Counted from the first letter of the stretch, positions 1-8,283 are shown. The stretch: 13,493 nt of DNA from Crocinitomix sp. (GCA_020849935.1 JADZFJ010000476.1:1-13493), one strand, 5' to 3'. Program-made: numbers and translations. The notes: generated by a model from the letters alone, not told the origin.

Positions 1-1
1 A

Positions 2-988
2 CCAGGTGGATCTTCAGGTGGATCTGCTGCTGCTATTGCTGCAAACTTGTGTACCGTTGCCCTTGGTAGTGATACCGGTGGTTCTATTCGTCAACCAGCC
101 TCTTTTACCGGAACGATTGGATTTAAACCAACGTATGGAAGAATTTCAAGGTATGGTTTGTTGGCGTATGCATCTTCGTTTGATCAGATTGGTCCGTTTT
201 CAACGACGGTTGAAGATACTGCCTTGGTCACGGAAATCATGAGTGGAAAGGACGAATTTGATAGTACCTTGCGTCAAACGGAGGCTGAACAATATTCGCT
301 TGATTTTCCGAAAGACAAAAAATTAAAAATTGCATACATTCAGGAATGTATTGAAAATGATGGCATTGATCCAGAAATTAAAGCCCGCGTTTTAGCTGTT
401 ATTGATCAATTAAAAGCCGCTGGCCATAGCGTCAATCCTGTTTCTTTTCCTTTTCTTAACCAAATGGTTCCAACCTATTATGTGTTGACAACTGCCGAGG
501 CTTCGTCGAATTATTCAAGATACGATGGGGTGCATTTTGGGTATCAATCTAAAAATGCAGTGGGCATTGAAGATACCTATAAAAAATCGCGTTCGGAAGG
601 GTTTGGCGATGAAGTGAAAAGAAGAATAATGTTGGGTACTTTTGTGTTATCACATGGCTATTACGATGCGTATTATACCCGAGGTCAAAAAGTACGCCGT
701 GTGATTCAAAATAAAACAAATGAAATTTTTGCGGCGCACGATTTTGTGATTTTACCAACCACTCCTTGCACTGCCTTTGAAATTGGTAAAAATAGTGGCG
801 ATCCTATCACCATGTATTTACAAGATATTTTTACGGTACATGCCAACCTTGCTGGGAATCCCGCAATTTCTTTACCACTTGGTCAACATTCTAATGGGTT
901 ACCTTTTGGAATTCAAGTAATGGGAAATCATTTTGACGAAGCAGCATTGCTTGCATTCTCGAACCATTTAATGAACGAAATTCGGTAA
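2..988 (+). CDS. gatA: Aspartyl/glutamyl-tRNA amidotransferase subunit A (GatA), 5'-truncated by window edge
   Basis: This is the amidase subunit of the GatCAB complex. It releases ammonia from glutamine, which is used to convert misacylated Glu-tRNA(Gln) or Asp-tRNA(Asn) to the correct aminoacyl-tRNA in the cytoplasm. The reading frame is open from base 2 and the visible part is 328 residues. It opens on the amidase signature PGGSSGGSAAAIAA, which holds the cis-serine, followed by GSDTGGSIRQPA, whose last Ser (codon 83-85) is the expected nucleophile. Further GatA hallmarks are KPTYGRISRYGL, SSFDQIGP and the C-terminal GNPAISLPLG. Full GatA is about 470-485 residues, so roughly 150 N-terminal residues, including the catalytic Lys of the Ser-cisSer-Lys triad, lie outside the window. 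The TTG at 47 is an internal codon and not a start. The lytic transglycosylase gene begins 9 bp downstream on the same strand, so the two may be cotranscribed. Identification is firm. Confidence 0.97.
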   Translation, partial: PGGSSGGSAAAIAANLCTVALGSDTGGSIRQPASFTGTIGFKPTYGRISRYGLLAYASSFDQIGPFSTTVEDTALVTEIMSGKDEFDSTLRQTEAEQYSLDFPKDKKLKIAYIQECIENDGIDPEIKARVLAVIDQLKAAGHSVNPVSFPFLNQMVPTYYVLTTAEASSNYSRYDGVHFGYQSKNAVGIEDTYKKSRSEGFGDEVKRRIMLGTFVLSHGYYDAYYTRGQKVRRVIQNKTNEIFAAHDFVILPTTPCTAFEIGKNSGDPITMYLQDIFTVHANLAGNPAISLPLGQHSNGLPFGIQVMGNHFDEAALLAFSNHLMNEIR

Positions 989-997
989 AGTGGGGGC

Positions 998-2512
998 ATG
1001 AAATTTTTCGTTTTCATAGCAGCACTTTTTCACCTCTACACTTTTGGTCAAGACACCTTACAAATAAATCAAACCACCCCTCCGCAAGAAGTTCCTGTTG
1101 ATGATTCTTATCAACGTTTTTTGGAGGTGGTAGAATCCTCGCTTTTTGAATATTACAAAGAAACGTGGGGCAAGGAAAAAGCCTATGCCATTATGGATTC
1201 GTTGGGATACGATTGCGTTGAAAAACCTTCGTTTCCAGATTCAATCTACATTCAACGTTTAAATCACCTAAACGAAATCGCCATTATTGACATTGCGATC
1301 AATGATGAAATCATTAAAACCATTAAATATTTCACCAATAATCGCCGCGAATACACTGCCATCTGCATTGGCCGATCGAAATTGTATTTTCCGATGTATG
1401 AAGAATATTTGGACAAATACAATATTCCATTCGAACTAAAATACCTTTCTATTATTGAAAGTGGTTTACGACCAACCGTTAAATCGCGGGTTGGAGCAAC
1501 TGGATTGTGGCAATTTATGTACCCAACAGGACGAATGTTTGGGTTGGAAATTGATTCATACATCGACGAACGAATGGATCCTGTCAAATCAACAGATGCA
1601 GCTTGTCAATACTTAAAATATTTATACGGATTATATGGCGATTGGAACCTTGCTTTAGCGGCTTATAACGCTGGACCAGGCAATGTCAACAAAGCAATTA
1701 AACGTTCTGGTGGTAAAATGGATTATTGGGAAATTCGCCCGTTTTTGCCCAAAGAAACCCAAATGTATGTGCCAAATTTCATTGCGATGATGTACATGAT
1801 GACCTACTATGGGGAGCATAATATCCAACCAAAAGAAGCGAAAGTTTATTTACACGAAATTGATACACTTTGTTTAAACTCAAGTATTCGGATCTCGCAT
1901 TTAGACTCATTAATTGGCATGAGCAATGAGGATTTTTTACATTTAAATCCTATCTACAAATTGGACATCATTCCTAAAACGAATCCAAAACAATGTATTT
2001 ATCTCCCGATTGAGAAAATCGACACATTTCTAAAGATTGAAAATCAATTGTATACTTATGACGCCTACTTAGATTCGACAGGACAAAATTATGTCGAACT
2101 TGAAAAAAAGAAAACGCATATTGTCAAAGAGAACGAAACCCTTTTTCAAATTTCTCAAAAATACGGGGTCACTGTGGAGGAAATTAGGCGATGGAATAAT
2201 TTAAATACAACGGTCATCTATCCTGCTCAAAAATTGACGATTCGGATAATAGAAAAAAAATATTATGCATCGCCGGCGGCGAAAACGATTGCAAGTACCG
2301 AAATAAAACCGGCATCTAGCGAAACAACGTCAACTACGCCTAAAACGACGAATGATGGAACCTATAAATATTACACCTTAAAATCTGGCGAAAGTTTGTG
2401 GACCGTAAGTCAAAAACTTGGCATACCTTTTGAGACAATACAAGCATTAAATAAGGATCTCGATCCGAAAAGAATGCAACCAGGTGATTTAATAAAAATA
2501 GGTCGCCTTTAA
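998..2512 (+). CDS. MltD-like membrane-associated lytic murein transglycosylase with two LysM domains
   Basis: The 504-residue protein is predicted to be exported and to cleave the MurNAc-GlcNAc bond of peptidoglycan, forming 1,6-anhydro-MurNAc ends. A hydrophobic signal peptide spans residues 1-17 (MKFFVFIAAL...FG). The SLT domain covers about 140-250. It shows the catalytic Glu154 in SIIESGLRP, then SRVGATGLWQFM (163-174) and the AAYNAGPGNV motif (221-230). A C-terminal LysM domain starts at 373 (THIVKENETLFQIS). A Ser/Thr-rich linker around 425-452 is followed by a second LysM from 456 to the end (YYTLKSGESLWTVS), and these would hold the enzyme on glycan strands. This order matches MltD. 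No lipobox cysteine is visible, so it is probably soluble in the periplasm or anchored only by LysM binding. The ATG at 998 is chosen because the signal peptide begins there. It lies 9 bp after gatA. Family assignment is firm; the physiological role (division, recycling or remodelling) is not shown by the sequence. Confidence 0.95.
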   Translation: MKFFVFIAALFHLYTFGQDTLQINQTTPPQEVPVDDSYQRFLEVVESSLFEYYKETWGKEKAYAIMDSLGYDCVEKPSFPDSIYIQRLNHLNEIAIIDIAINDEIIKTIKYFTNNRREYTAICIGRSKLYFPMYEEYLDKYNIPFELKYLSIIESGLRPTVKSRVGATGLWQFMYPTGRMFGLEIDSYIDERMDPVKSTDAACQYLKYLYGLYGDWNLALAAYNAGPGNVNKAIKRSGGKMDYWEIRPFLPKETQMYVPNFIAMMYMMTYYGEHNIQPKEAKVYLHEIDTLCLNSSIRISHLDSLIGMSNEDFLHLNPIYKLDIIPKTNPKQCIYLPIEKIDTFLKIENQLYTYDAYLDSTGQNYVELEKKKTHIVKENETLFQISQKYGVTVEEIRRWNNLNTTVIYPAQKLTIRIIEKKYYASPAAKTIASTEIKPASSETTSTTPKTTNDGTYKYYTLKSGESLWTVSQKLGIPFETIQALNKDLDPKRMQPGDLIKIGRL

Positions 2513-2513
2513 T

Positions 2514-2566
2514 AAGTTAGTAAACAATAAAACAATTTCTTGTTTACCAACGATAACCTAACTTTG
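2514..2566 (+). promoter_or_regulatory. Nested inverted repeat with Bacteroidota-type -7 element before the DUF4837 gene
   Basis: The 56-bp gap between the lytic transglycosylase and DUF4837 genes contains GTAAACAA (2520-2527) and its exact reverse complement TTGTTTAC (2540-2547), with a 12-nt loop. Outside these, AAGTTAG (2514-2520) pairs with CTAACTT (2558-2564). TAACTTTG (2559-2566) is a perfect match to the Bacteroidota -7 consensus TAnnTTTG, with a TTG 16 bp upstream (2540-2542). The -7 box ends only 2 bp before the ATG at 2569, so a transcript from it would be essentially leaderless or start inside the gene. The inner hairpin could instead act as a weak terminator for the upstream gene, although no T-run follows it. 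The repeats are seen directly; the function is inferred. Confidence 0.4.
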
Positions 2567-2568
2567 AT

Positions 2569-3630
2569 ATGAAAAGATACTTTGGAATACTTGCAATGAT
2601 TTTATTTTTGGCCTCATGTGTTGATCCAAATGAACCTGCAGATCTTTATTTACCTGATTCGAATGGGAATTATGGCGATATTTTGGTGGTTATGGAAGAT
2701 AACTTGTGGAATGGAGAATTTGGTGATAGTGTTCGAAAAAAACTGACCATTCCTGCCGAAGGGCCTTATTTACGAAGAGAGCCGATGTTTAATTTAAGTC
2801 AGACGAAACCCAACGACTTAACACATCTTTCTAAATTGAGTAGAAATATTTTAAAAATAATTGTTGACAAAGATTCTACCTACCAAGAAACAGCTTACGA
2901 CGAACGCAAAAACGTTTATGCTAAAAATCAACTTTTCGTAGTGATTAAGGATTCGGATATTAACCGACTTTTTGCTTTTTTCTCTACAAATTCTCGCCGG
3001 GTAATTAATAGTTTTAACCACCACGCGACTCAACAGTTATCAAAAATTTACAGAAATGATTCGCACAAAGCACTCAACACCATTACAGAAAAAGACTATG
3101 GTATTTCGATCGCTGTGCCAGCCGAAAGTGTCATTCAATCGAATAAAAATGGATTTATTTTAGTGAAACGTGATCGGTCACGCGATGTACAACCAAATCA
3201 AAAAAATCGCGCGGAAGGCGGAACATTTTGGATTCAACAAGGGTTTTTGTTTTGGAGTTATCCCTATATCGCCGATTCAAATCAATTAACGGTTGAAAAT
3301 GTTTTAAAGAATAGAGATACTACCTTAAAATACAATGTCCCAGGTGAAACAAAAGGAACTTACATGGGAACAGAATACACGGAATATTATGAACCAGAAG
3401 GACGGGTATTTGATTTTAAAGGAAATCAAGCTGTTGAAATTAGAGGACTTTGGATTTATGATGGGCCTGTGTTTGTTGGTGGTGGTGGTCCTTTTGTCCA
3501 ATATTCAATTTTGAATAAAAAAACCAATCGAATTGTGACAGTTTGTGGCTATGTGTACGGGCCGAGTTTTGAGAAAAGGGAATATATCAGAGAACTTGAC
3601 GCGATCTTAAATTCGATCGAAGTAAACTAA
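2569..3630 (+). CDS. DUF4837 family lipoprotein
   Basis: This 353-residue protein has a lipoprotein signal peptide (MKRYFGILAMILFLASC) with lipobox LASC at 14-17, so Cys17 is expected to be lipidated and the protein anchored in the cell envelope. The rest resembles DUF4837, a Bacteroidota family without a known function. Typical features are the early GDILVVMEDNLWNGEFGDSVRK stretch (about 37-58, counted in parts), the REPMFNLSQ segment, and a C-terminal half with RAEGGTFWIQQG, GTYMGTEYTEYYEPEGR and FDFKGNQAVEIRGLW. The end (YGPSFEKREYIRELDAILNS) is also conserved-looking. The ATG at 2569 is preferred over the later Met10 because it gives a complete positively charged signal peptide. The gene follows the lytic transglycosylase by 56 bp and precedes a small membrane-protein gene by 15 bp. 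From memory, DUF4837 genes often lie next to LysM/transglycosylase genes in this phylum, which hints at an envelope role; I cannot verify that here. No enzymatic motif was recognised. Confidence 0.85.
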   Translation: MKRYFGILAMILFLASCVDPNEPADLYLPDSNGNYGDILVVMEDNLWNGEFGDSVRKKLTIPAEGPYLRREPMFNLSQTKPNDLTHLSKLSRNILKIIVDKDSTYQETAYDERKNVYAKNQLFVVIKDSDINRLFAFFSTNSRRVINSFNHHATQQLSKIYRNDSHKALNTITEKDYGISIAVPAESVIQSNKNGFILVKRDRSRDVQPNQKNRAEGGTFWIQQGFLFWSYPYIADSNQLTVENVLKNRDTTLKYNVPGETKGTYMGTEYTEYYEPEGRVFDFKGNQAVEIRGLWIYDGPVFVGGGGPFVQYSILNKKTNRIVTVCGYVYGPSFEKREYIRELDAILNSIEVN

Positions 3631-3645
3631 CCAATTTTTCCAAAA

Positions 3646-4023
3646 ATGACACGCCAAGAAGCCATTGCGTTTTATTATGAGAAAAAAAAATCCGCCGAAC
3701 TCACCAAAAATGAGATTCGTGCTGAATTAACTGAAAAAGGATTTACAGAAAGTGAAACTTCCAGCATCATCAAGGCCATTTCGGACCAAGAATTAATGGA
3801 AGCAACAGAAACCACACCCGTTTTAGCTAAGTTGGTCAATAGTTTATTGTTCTCTTATTTCTTCATCGGATTTGGTGCAATCGTTTTAGCCGTTTGTCTT
3901 TACCTCATTGCCAATTCCGATACTGAAGGAGGTTTTAAATTTTTACCTTGGCTGATGATGATCGGAGCAACGATGATTATCTTTAAACATGTCCGGTTGA
4001 TTTATTTGAGGAAGAGAGGTTAA
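3646..4023 (+). CDS. Uncharacterised small membrane protein with two predicted transmembrane helices
   Basis: The 125-residue product begins with a charged helical segment of about 60 residues. Two hydrophobic stretches follow at about 66-89 (LLFSYFFIGFGAIVLAVCLY region) and 99-120 (LPWLMMIGATMIIF region), with a basic C-terminus (HVRLIYLRKRG). The N-terminal part (ELTKNEIRAELTEKGF, then SETSSIIKAI) resembles the short three-helix repeats found in RecX-like or other regulatory helical bundles. This is only a visual resemblance and not a domain assignment. The start codon lies 15 bp after the DUF4837 stop, suggesting translation from the same transcript. The stop is only 6 bp from the end of the convergent GH3 gene, so the two transcripts probably overlap at their 3' ends. 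I do not recognise a named family and propose no function beyond an inner-membrane location. Confidence 0.8.
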   Translation: MTRQEAIAFYYEKKKSAELTKNEIRAELTEKGFTESETSSIIKAISDQELMEATETTPVLAKLVNSLLFSYFFIGFGAIVLAVCLYLIANSDTEGGFKFLPWLMMIGATMIIFKHVRLIYLRKRG

Positions 4024-4029
4024 ACCTCC

Positions 4030-5544
4030 CTACCCTTCCATCATGCCAATTAGTTCCTCTAAAAGTTTGCGGTCGTTTGAAAGGCGTGGTACTTTGTGTT
4101 GCCCACCTAATTTGCCTATTGATTTTAACCAACGCTCAAATAATCCTTTGGGAGCTAGGCGAATGGTAGGTGATTTAACGGAAAGATTTCCTGTGCGTTT
4201 TGCTTCGTAATCTGAATTGAGGGATTGCAGTGCTTTGTCTAATTCAAAGGCAAATTCATTCCAGTTTTCTGGAGGATTTCTAAATTCAATCAGCCACTCG
4301 TGCCCGCCGCTTTGTCCTTGATCCATAAATATAGGCGCAGCTGTGTATTCGATGACCTCTAAATCCACGGCAAGGCTGGCTAAGCGGATGGCTTCTTCGG
4401 CATTTTCAACAATGAGCTCCTCACCAAAAGCGTTCATAAAACTGCGGGTGCGTCCCGTAATCTTAAAGCGAAAGGGTGTTAGATTGGTAAAGCGAATGGT
4501 ATCACCGATTATATAACGCCATAAACCTGCGTTGGTAGAAATGACTAAGGCATAATTTATTCCGAGTTCAACTTCTTGCAAAGAAATGACATGGGTTGAA
4601 TCGGTGCCATTAAATTTGTCCATGGGGATAAATTCGAAAAAAATGCCGTAGTCTAACATCAACAAAAGTTCGTTGATTTTAAAATCGTCTTGGATACCAA
4701 AAAAACCCTCGGAGGCATTGTAGGTTTCGACATAATTCATGTCTTCGAAAGGAATCAATTTTTTGAATTGCTCGCGGTAGGGTTCAAAATTCACCCCGCC
4801 ATGCATGAATAATTCCAAATTTGGCCAAACTTCCCTTAAATGTTTTTTACCCGTAATTTCCAAGATTCGGTGACACAATACCAAGGTCCAACTTGGGACA
4901 CCTGCTAAAATATAAATATCTTCATTTAAGGTAGAAGTAGCCAGTTTTTCGATTTTCTCTTCCCATTCGCTCATAAGGGCGATTTCTTTAGAGGGAGTTC
5001 GTCTCAACTCGGCCCACCACGGCATGTTTTTTAAAATGATGGCTGACAAATCACCGAAATATGAATCGGCATTGAGGTAATTTATTTTGGCACTTCCGCC
5101 TAAAATAAGGTGTTTACCCTTGTAAAGTTTTCGGTCGGGAATTTGATTGTAATAAATACTTAATAAATCTTTTCCGCCTTTATAATGACACTCTTCTAAC
5201 GATTGTTTTGAAACTGGAATAAATTTACTTTTAGCCCGCATAGTGCCCGACGACATGGCGAACCATTTTATTTCATCTCCCCACAATAAAAATTGTTCAT
5301 TTTTAATGAGGCGTTGGATATAAGGTTCTAAAATTTCGTAATTGGTGAGCGGAACTTGTTGATTAAAATCTTGATATGATTTAATGGTTGAATAGCCATA
5401 TTTTTTACCCCATTCTGTGTTTTTTCCATTTTCGATGAGCTGCAACAAAACCTCAGCCTGAACATCGAAAGGATACTTTTTGAATAAGTCAATTTGATGA
5501 ATTCTTTTTTTTATCAGCCAAGAAAACAACGAATTGAAAGGCAT
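4030..5544 (-). CDS. GH3 auxin-responsive promoter family protein (acyl-adenylating enzyme of the ANL type)
   Basis: This 504-residue cytoplasmic protein belongs to the bacterial branch of the GH3 family, whose plant members adenylate a carboxylic acid (auxin, jasmonate) with ATP and transfer it to an amino acid. The three nucleotide-binding motifs are visible in order. Motif I is MSSGTMRAKSKFIPVS (97-112, equivalent to plant SSGTSAGERK). Motif II is YNASEGFFG (275-283, equivalent to YASSE). Motif III is WRYIIGDTIRF (342-352, equivalent to YRVGD). TGRTRSFMNAFGEEL (363-377) forms the hinge to the small C-terminal domain. Motif I has Met-Arg-Ala in place of the usual Thr/Ser-x-Gly, a modest deviation. 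Length is normal for the family. The ATG at 5544 begins the family-typical MPFNSLFSWLIKKR. The bacterial substrate is not known to me. It is convergent with the 125-residue membrane-protein gene, and a 37-residue ORF lies 60 bp upstream on the same strand. Confidence 0.92.
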   Translation of the reverse strand: MPFNSLFSWLIKKRIHQIDLFKKYPFDVQAEVLLQLIENGKNTEWGKKYGYSTIKSYQDFNQQVPLTNYEILEPYIQRLIKNEQFLLWGDEIKWFAMSSGTMRAKSKFIPVSKQSLEECHYKGGKDLLSIYYNQIPDRKLYKGKHLILGGSAKINYLNADSYFGDLSAIILKNMPWWAELRRTPSKEIALMSEWEEKIEKLATSTLNEDIYILAGVPSWTLVLCHRILEITGKKHLREVWPNLELFMHGGVNFEPYREQFKKLIPFEDMNYVETYNASEGFFGIQDDFKINELLLMLDYGIFFEFIPMDKFNGTDSTHVISLQEVELGINYALVISTNAGLWRYIIGDTIRFTNLTPFRFKITGRTRSFMNAFGEELIVENAEEAIRLASLAVDLEVIEYTAAPIFMDQGQSGGHEWLIEFRNPPENWNEFAFELDKALQSLNSDYEAKRTGNLSVKSPTIRLAPKGLFERWLKSIGKLGGQHKVPRLSNDRKLLEELIGMMEG

Positions 5545-5604
5545 AGATAAGTTATTCTAGAAGAAAATACTTCATCGCTACTAAATGGTATTAAGAGGAT
5601 TTAA

Positions 5605-5718
5605 CTATCCAAAAAGCACAGTTCCGAAGATGATAACCAAAGCAATTACAACATAAACCGGCACTAAGATTGAAGTTGAATCATCGAAATATGGACGATT
5701 TGATTTTTCTGCTGACAT
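5605..5718 (-). CDS. Candidate 37-residue single-pass membrane microprotein
   Basis: A short ORF on the minus strand starts with ATG at 5718 and ends with TAG at 5605. Its product has a polar, charged N-terminus (MSAEKSNRPYFDDSTS). This is followed by one continuous hydrophobic stretch (ILVPVYVVIALVIIFGTVLF) that would span the membrane once, and a terminal Gly. The polar head plus single clean helix is unlikely to arise in random AT-rich intergenic DNA, which is the main argument for it being real. No Shine-Dalgarno is seen. TATATTTA (5733-5740, minus strand) resembles a Bacteroidota -7 box, but no matching -33 element is evident. It is codirectional with the GH3 gene 60 bp downstream and might be cotranscribed. 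I do not recognise a family. It may be a small subunit or modulator of a membrane complex, or a spurious ORF. Confidence 0.5.
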   Translation of the reverse strand: MSAEKSNRPYFDDSTSILVPVYVVIALVIIFGTVLFG

Positions 5719-5886
5719 AATTATAATTTTTTGTAAATATAATCAAGATTCGTAAACCTGTGCCGATTTTTTATAATTCTTGGATTTTTTTACTTGGTTC
5801 GATTGCAAGAATTGCGCTTATTTTTTTTAAACAATCGAACGGACGCTTACAATATTTTAATACCTTGCAGGAATAAAATAAATTTC
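5719..5886 (+). promoter_or_regulatory. Divergent intergenic region with M14 copy 1 promoter and 5' leader
   Basis: This stretch separates the minus-strand microprotein ORF from M14 copy 1. TATTTTTT (5819-5826) resembles the -7 consensus and is preceded by TTG at 5794-5796 with a 22-bp spacer. The segment running from there to the ATG is recognisably homologous to the leader of M14 copy 2. AATCGAAC (5832-5839), TTTTAATACCTTGCA (5855-5869) and AATTTCATGAAAAA (5880-5893) have counterparts at 10839-10846, 10855-10869 and 10881-10894. TACCTTGC at 5861-5868 is a second -7-like sequence. Homology with the longer intergenic repeats A and B is not convincing further upstream, so this marks the left edge of the M14 tandem duplication. 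Promoter placement is inferred. Confidence 0.45.
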
Positions 5887-8232
5887 ATGAAAAATACACT
5901 TACCATTGTGTTGATTGCATTTTTGCCTTTTGTGGCATTCAACCAACTTCAATATGCCAAAGTAAAGATTTATGCCACCAATGCGCAACTTTATGAAATT
6001 GGTAATTTAGGTGTGACGATTGATCACGGACAACATAAATCAAACGAATGGTTTATCACTGATTTGTCGCAGTTGGAAATTCAGAAATTAATTGACAATG
6101 GGGTGCCTCACGAAATCTTAATTGAAGATGTCGCTACCTACTACGCCTTGCACAGTGGGGATGCATCGCCAAAATCGGATCGGGTAGAATGTCCAGATGG
6201 TATTTCGTCGGGGATGGAGATTGTCACCCCAAGTAATTTCCATTTAGGATCGATGGGAGGATATTATACGTATGAAGCATATCTAACAGAATTGGACGAA
6301 ATGCGGGCTGCTTTTCCAGATTTGATCACCGAAAAAACAGGAATTTCAGATTTCTTAACATGGGAGTCTCGGCCAATTCATTGGGTTCGGATTTCTGACA
6401 ACGCCGATTCGGATGAAGCTGAAAAAGAAGTTTTATACACCGCCATTCACCATGCGCGCGAACCGATGAGTTTGTCGCAAACAATCTTTTATATGTGGTA
6501 TCTCCTTGAAAATTACGGAACAAATGCGGAGGTAACTTTTTTAGTTGATCATACCGAAATGTATTTTGTTCCAATGATTAATCCCGATGGTTATAAACGA
6601 AATCAGACCACCAATCCCGGCGGTGGTGGTATGCACCGTAAAAACCGAAACCCAGGAATTGGCACTTCTAATAAAGGGGTTGATTTAAATAGAAATTACG
6701 ATTACCATTGGAATGAAACAGGAACATCACCTGACGAAGATGGAGATACCTATGCGGGGACTTCCGCCTTTTCAGAGCCAGAAACCCAAGCTATTAAATG
6801 GTTTTGCGAAAACCATGATTTTCTTTTTGCATTTAATGCACATTCTCATGGCGATTTATTGCTTTATCCATTTGGTTGGTCAACAGGTGCAATGGCGGCA
6901 GACAATGATTATTTTGATGCCTATTCACATAAAATGTCCATGTTTAACAATTATACCGCTCAAAAATCCTCGGCTTTGTATGAAGCTTCTGGTGATTCAG
7001 ACGACTGGATGTACGATGCGGATTTAGATGCAAAACCAAAAGTTTATGCCATGACACCTGAAATTGGCGACGCTTTTTGGCCTCCTAGTTCTGCCATAAT
7101 TCCAACTTGCAAAGAAATGTGGTGGTCTAATTTATTGTTGTCTCATTTAACACATGTGTATGGGTTGACCGAAGATTTGGAAATCAATCAAATTGAGACA
7201 GAAGTTGGGTATTTTAGTTATAATTTACAACGATTTGGAATTGAAGATGGTGATTTGACTATTTCCATTACCCCTTTGGTGGGCATCACAACAGTTGGCG
7301 GTGAAAATGTCCATTCGCTAGATTTATTGGAAGAGGTGGAAGATTCAATTAGCTATGATTTGGTGGCAGATATCGCATTTGGAGATGAGATAAAATACAT
7401 CCTTCATACCAGCAATGGGGATTGGACACGTAACGACACTATTGTTAAAACGTTTGGGGCTGGAGAACTTGTTTTTACGGATGCATGCGATGATTTAACA
7501 AATTGGATTGGGGATTGGAATATTACCGATGAAATTTTTTATTCAGCATCAAATTGCATCACAGACAGTCCATTTGACCCCACTTATAGTAACAACCTGA
7601 ATAAAAGTGTCGAATTGAATCAGACCTTTAGTTTGGAGCATGCCACTTATGCCTACGTTAATTTTTATGCGCAATGGGAAATCGAGAATGATTACGATTA
7701 TGTACAATTTATGATTTCGACGGACGAAGGTGGTTCATGGACACCACTTTGTGGAAATTATACCAATACAGGGGTAGATCCTCAAGATGTTGGCGAACCA
7801 CTTTACGATGGCAATCAAACAAGTTGGGTTTTTGAAGAAGTTAATTTGATTGATTATTTGGAAGAACCTAATGTGCGCTTTAAATTTCGATTGATCACCG
7901 ATGAAGGTGTGCAAGCAGATGGATTTTATTTTGATGATTTCAGTCTTTCAACTGACGGCGATGGAACTTCTGATATTGGATTTATCGAATTTTCTGAAGA
8001 ATCAATAAAAATTTATCCAAATCCTGCCAACGAATTCATCCGAATTAAAACCGCCGATCAAGATGAAGTGGTTTTAATTGAAGTATATGATGAAATTGGA
8101 CAATTGGTAAAAAGTGTGTACGAAAATCCATCGTTCATTTCTACAACGGATTTGTCTGATGGAATTTATTTTGTGCGGTTAACTAATTCATCAAACGAAT
8201 CTGTTACAAAACGCTTTTCGATAGTACGTTAA
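5887..8232 (+). CDS. Secreted M14 zinc carboxypeptidase with T9SS type A sorting domain (copy 1, catalytically complete)
   Basis: The 781-residue protein starts at ATG 5887 with a signal peptide (1-19), the position matched by its paralog; an in-frame TTG at 5794 is rejected. After a propeptide-like region (about 20-110), the M14 domain spans about 120-425. Zinc ligands are His189 and Glu192 (HHAREP) and His319 (AHSHGDLLLYPFGW). Substrate-binding residues are Arg191, Arg254 (RKNRNP), Asn268-Arg269 (GVDLNRNY) and Tyr376 (DDWMY). The general base is Glu392 in MTPEIGD, equivalent to Glu270 of carboxypeptidase A. A beta-sandwich region (about 435-525) follows. Next is a jelly-roll or MAM-like module (about 530-690, ending GFYFDDFSL), then the sorting domain (about 703-781, IYPNPANEF to KRFSIVR). 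The enzyme should be exported by Sec, sent through the T9SS to the surface or medium, and remove C-terminal residues from peptides. Its DNA is duplicated at 10888-13230, and a third 3' remnant lies at about 10236-10470. Confidence 0.95.
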   Translation: MKNTLTIVLIAFLPFVAFNQLQYAKVKIYATNAQLYEIGNLGVTIDHGQHKSNEWFITDLSQLEIQKLIDNGVPHEILIEDVATYYALHSGDASPKSDRVECPDGISSGMEIVTPSNFHLGSMGGYYTYEAYLTELDEMRAAFPDLITEKTGISDFLTWESRPIHWVRISDNADSDEAEKEVLYTAIHHAREPMSLSQTIFYMWYLLENYGTNAEVTFLVDHTEMYFVPMINPDGYKRNQTTNPGGGGMHRKNRNPGIGTSNKGVDLNRNYDYHWNETGTSPDEDGDTYAGTSAFSEPETQAIKWFCENHDFLFAFNAHSHGDLLLYPFGWSTGAMAADNDYFDAYSHKMSMFNNYTAQKSSALYEASGDSDDWMYDADLDAKPKVYAMTPEIGDAFWPPSSAIIPTCKEMWWSNLLLSHLTHVYGLTEDLEINQIETEVGYFSYNLQRFGIEDGDLTISITPLVGITTVGGENVHSLDLLEEVEDSISYDLVADIAFGDEIKYILHTSNGDWTRNDTIVKTFGAGELVFTDACDDLTNWIGDWNITDEIFYSASNCITDSPFDPTYSNNLNKSVELNQTFSLEHATYAYVNFYAQWEIENDYDYVQFMISTDEGGSWTPLCGNYTNTGVDPQDVGEPLYDGNQTSWVFEEVNLIDYLEEPNVRFKFRLITDEGVQADGFYFDDFSLSTDGDGTSDIGFIEFSEESIKIYPNPANEFIRIKTADQDEVVLIEVYDEIGQLVKSVYENPSFISTTDLSDGIYFVRLTNSSNESVTKRFSIVR

Positions 8233-8253
8233 TTATTGTATCTATTTTATCCT

Positions 8254-8283
8254 TAAACCAAACGCTAAATTAGCGTGTGTTTA
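8254..8283 (+). terminator. Possible hairpin terminator after M14 copy 1
   Basis: ACGCTAAATTAGCGT (8262-8276) is a perfect palindrome about an odd central base. The arms extend imperfectly, with TAAACCAAACGCT (8254-8266) able to pair with AGCGTGTGTTTA (8272-8283). It lies 22-51 bp past the stop. No long T-run follows, so intrinsic termination would be weak. In repeat B the matching sequence (about 10496-10516) carries substitutions that break part of the stem, so this structure is not strictly conserved. Confidence 0.35.

Noticed and set aside
5794..5886. In-frame TTG extension of M14 copy 1 by 31 residues
   Set aside because: The extension lacks signal-peptide character and is absent in the paralog. 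Starting at ATG 5887 gives a proper signal peptide and equal ends in both copies.
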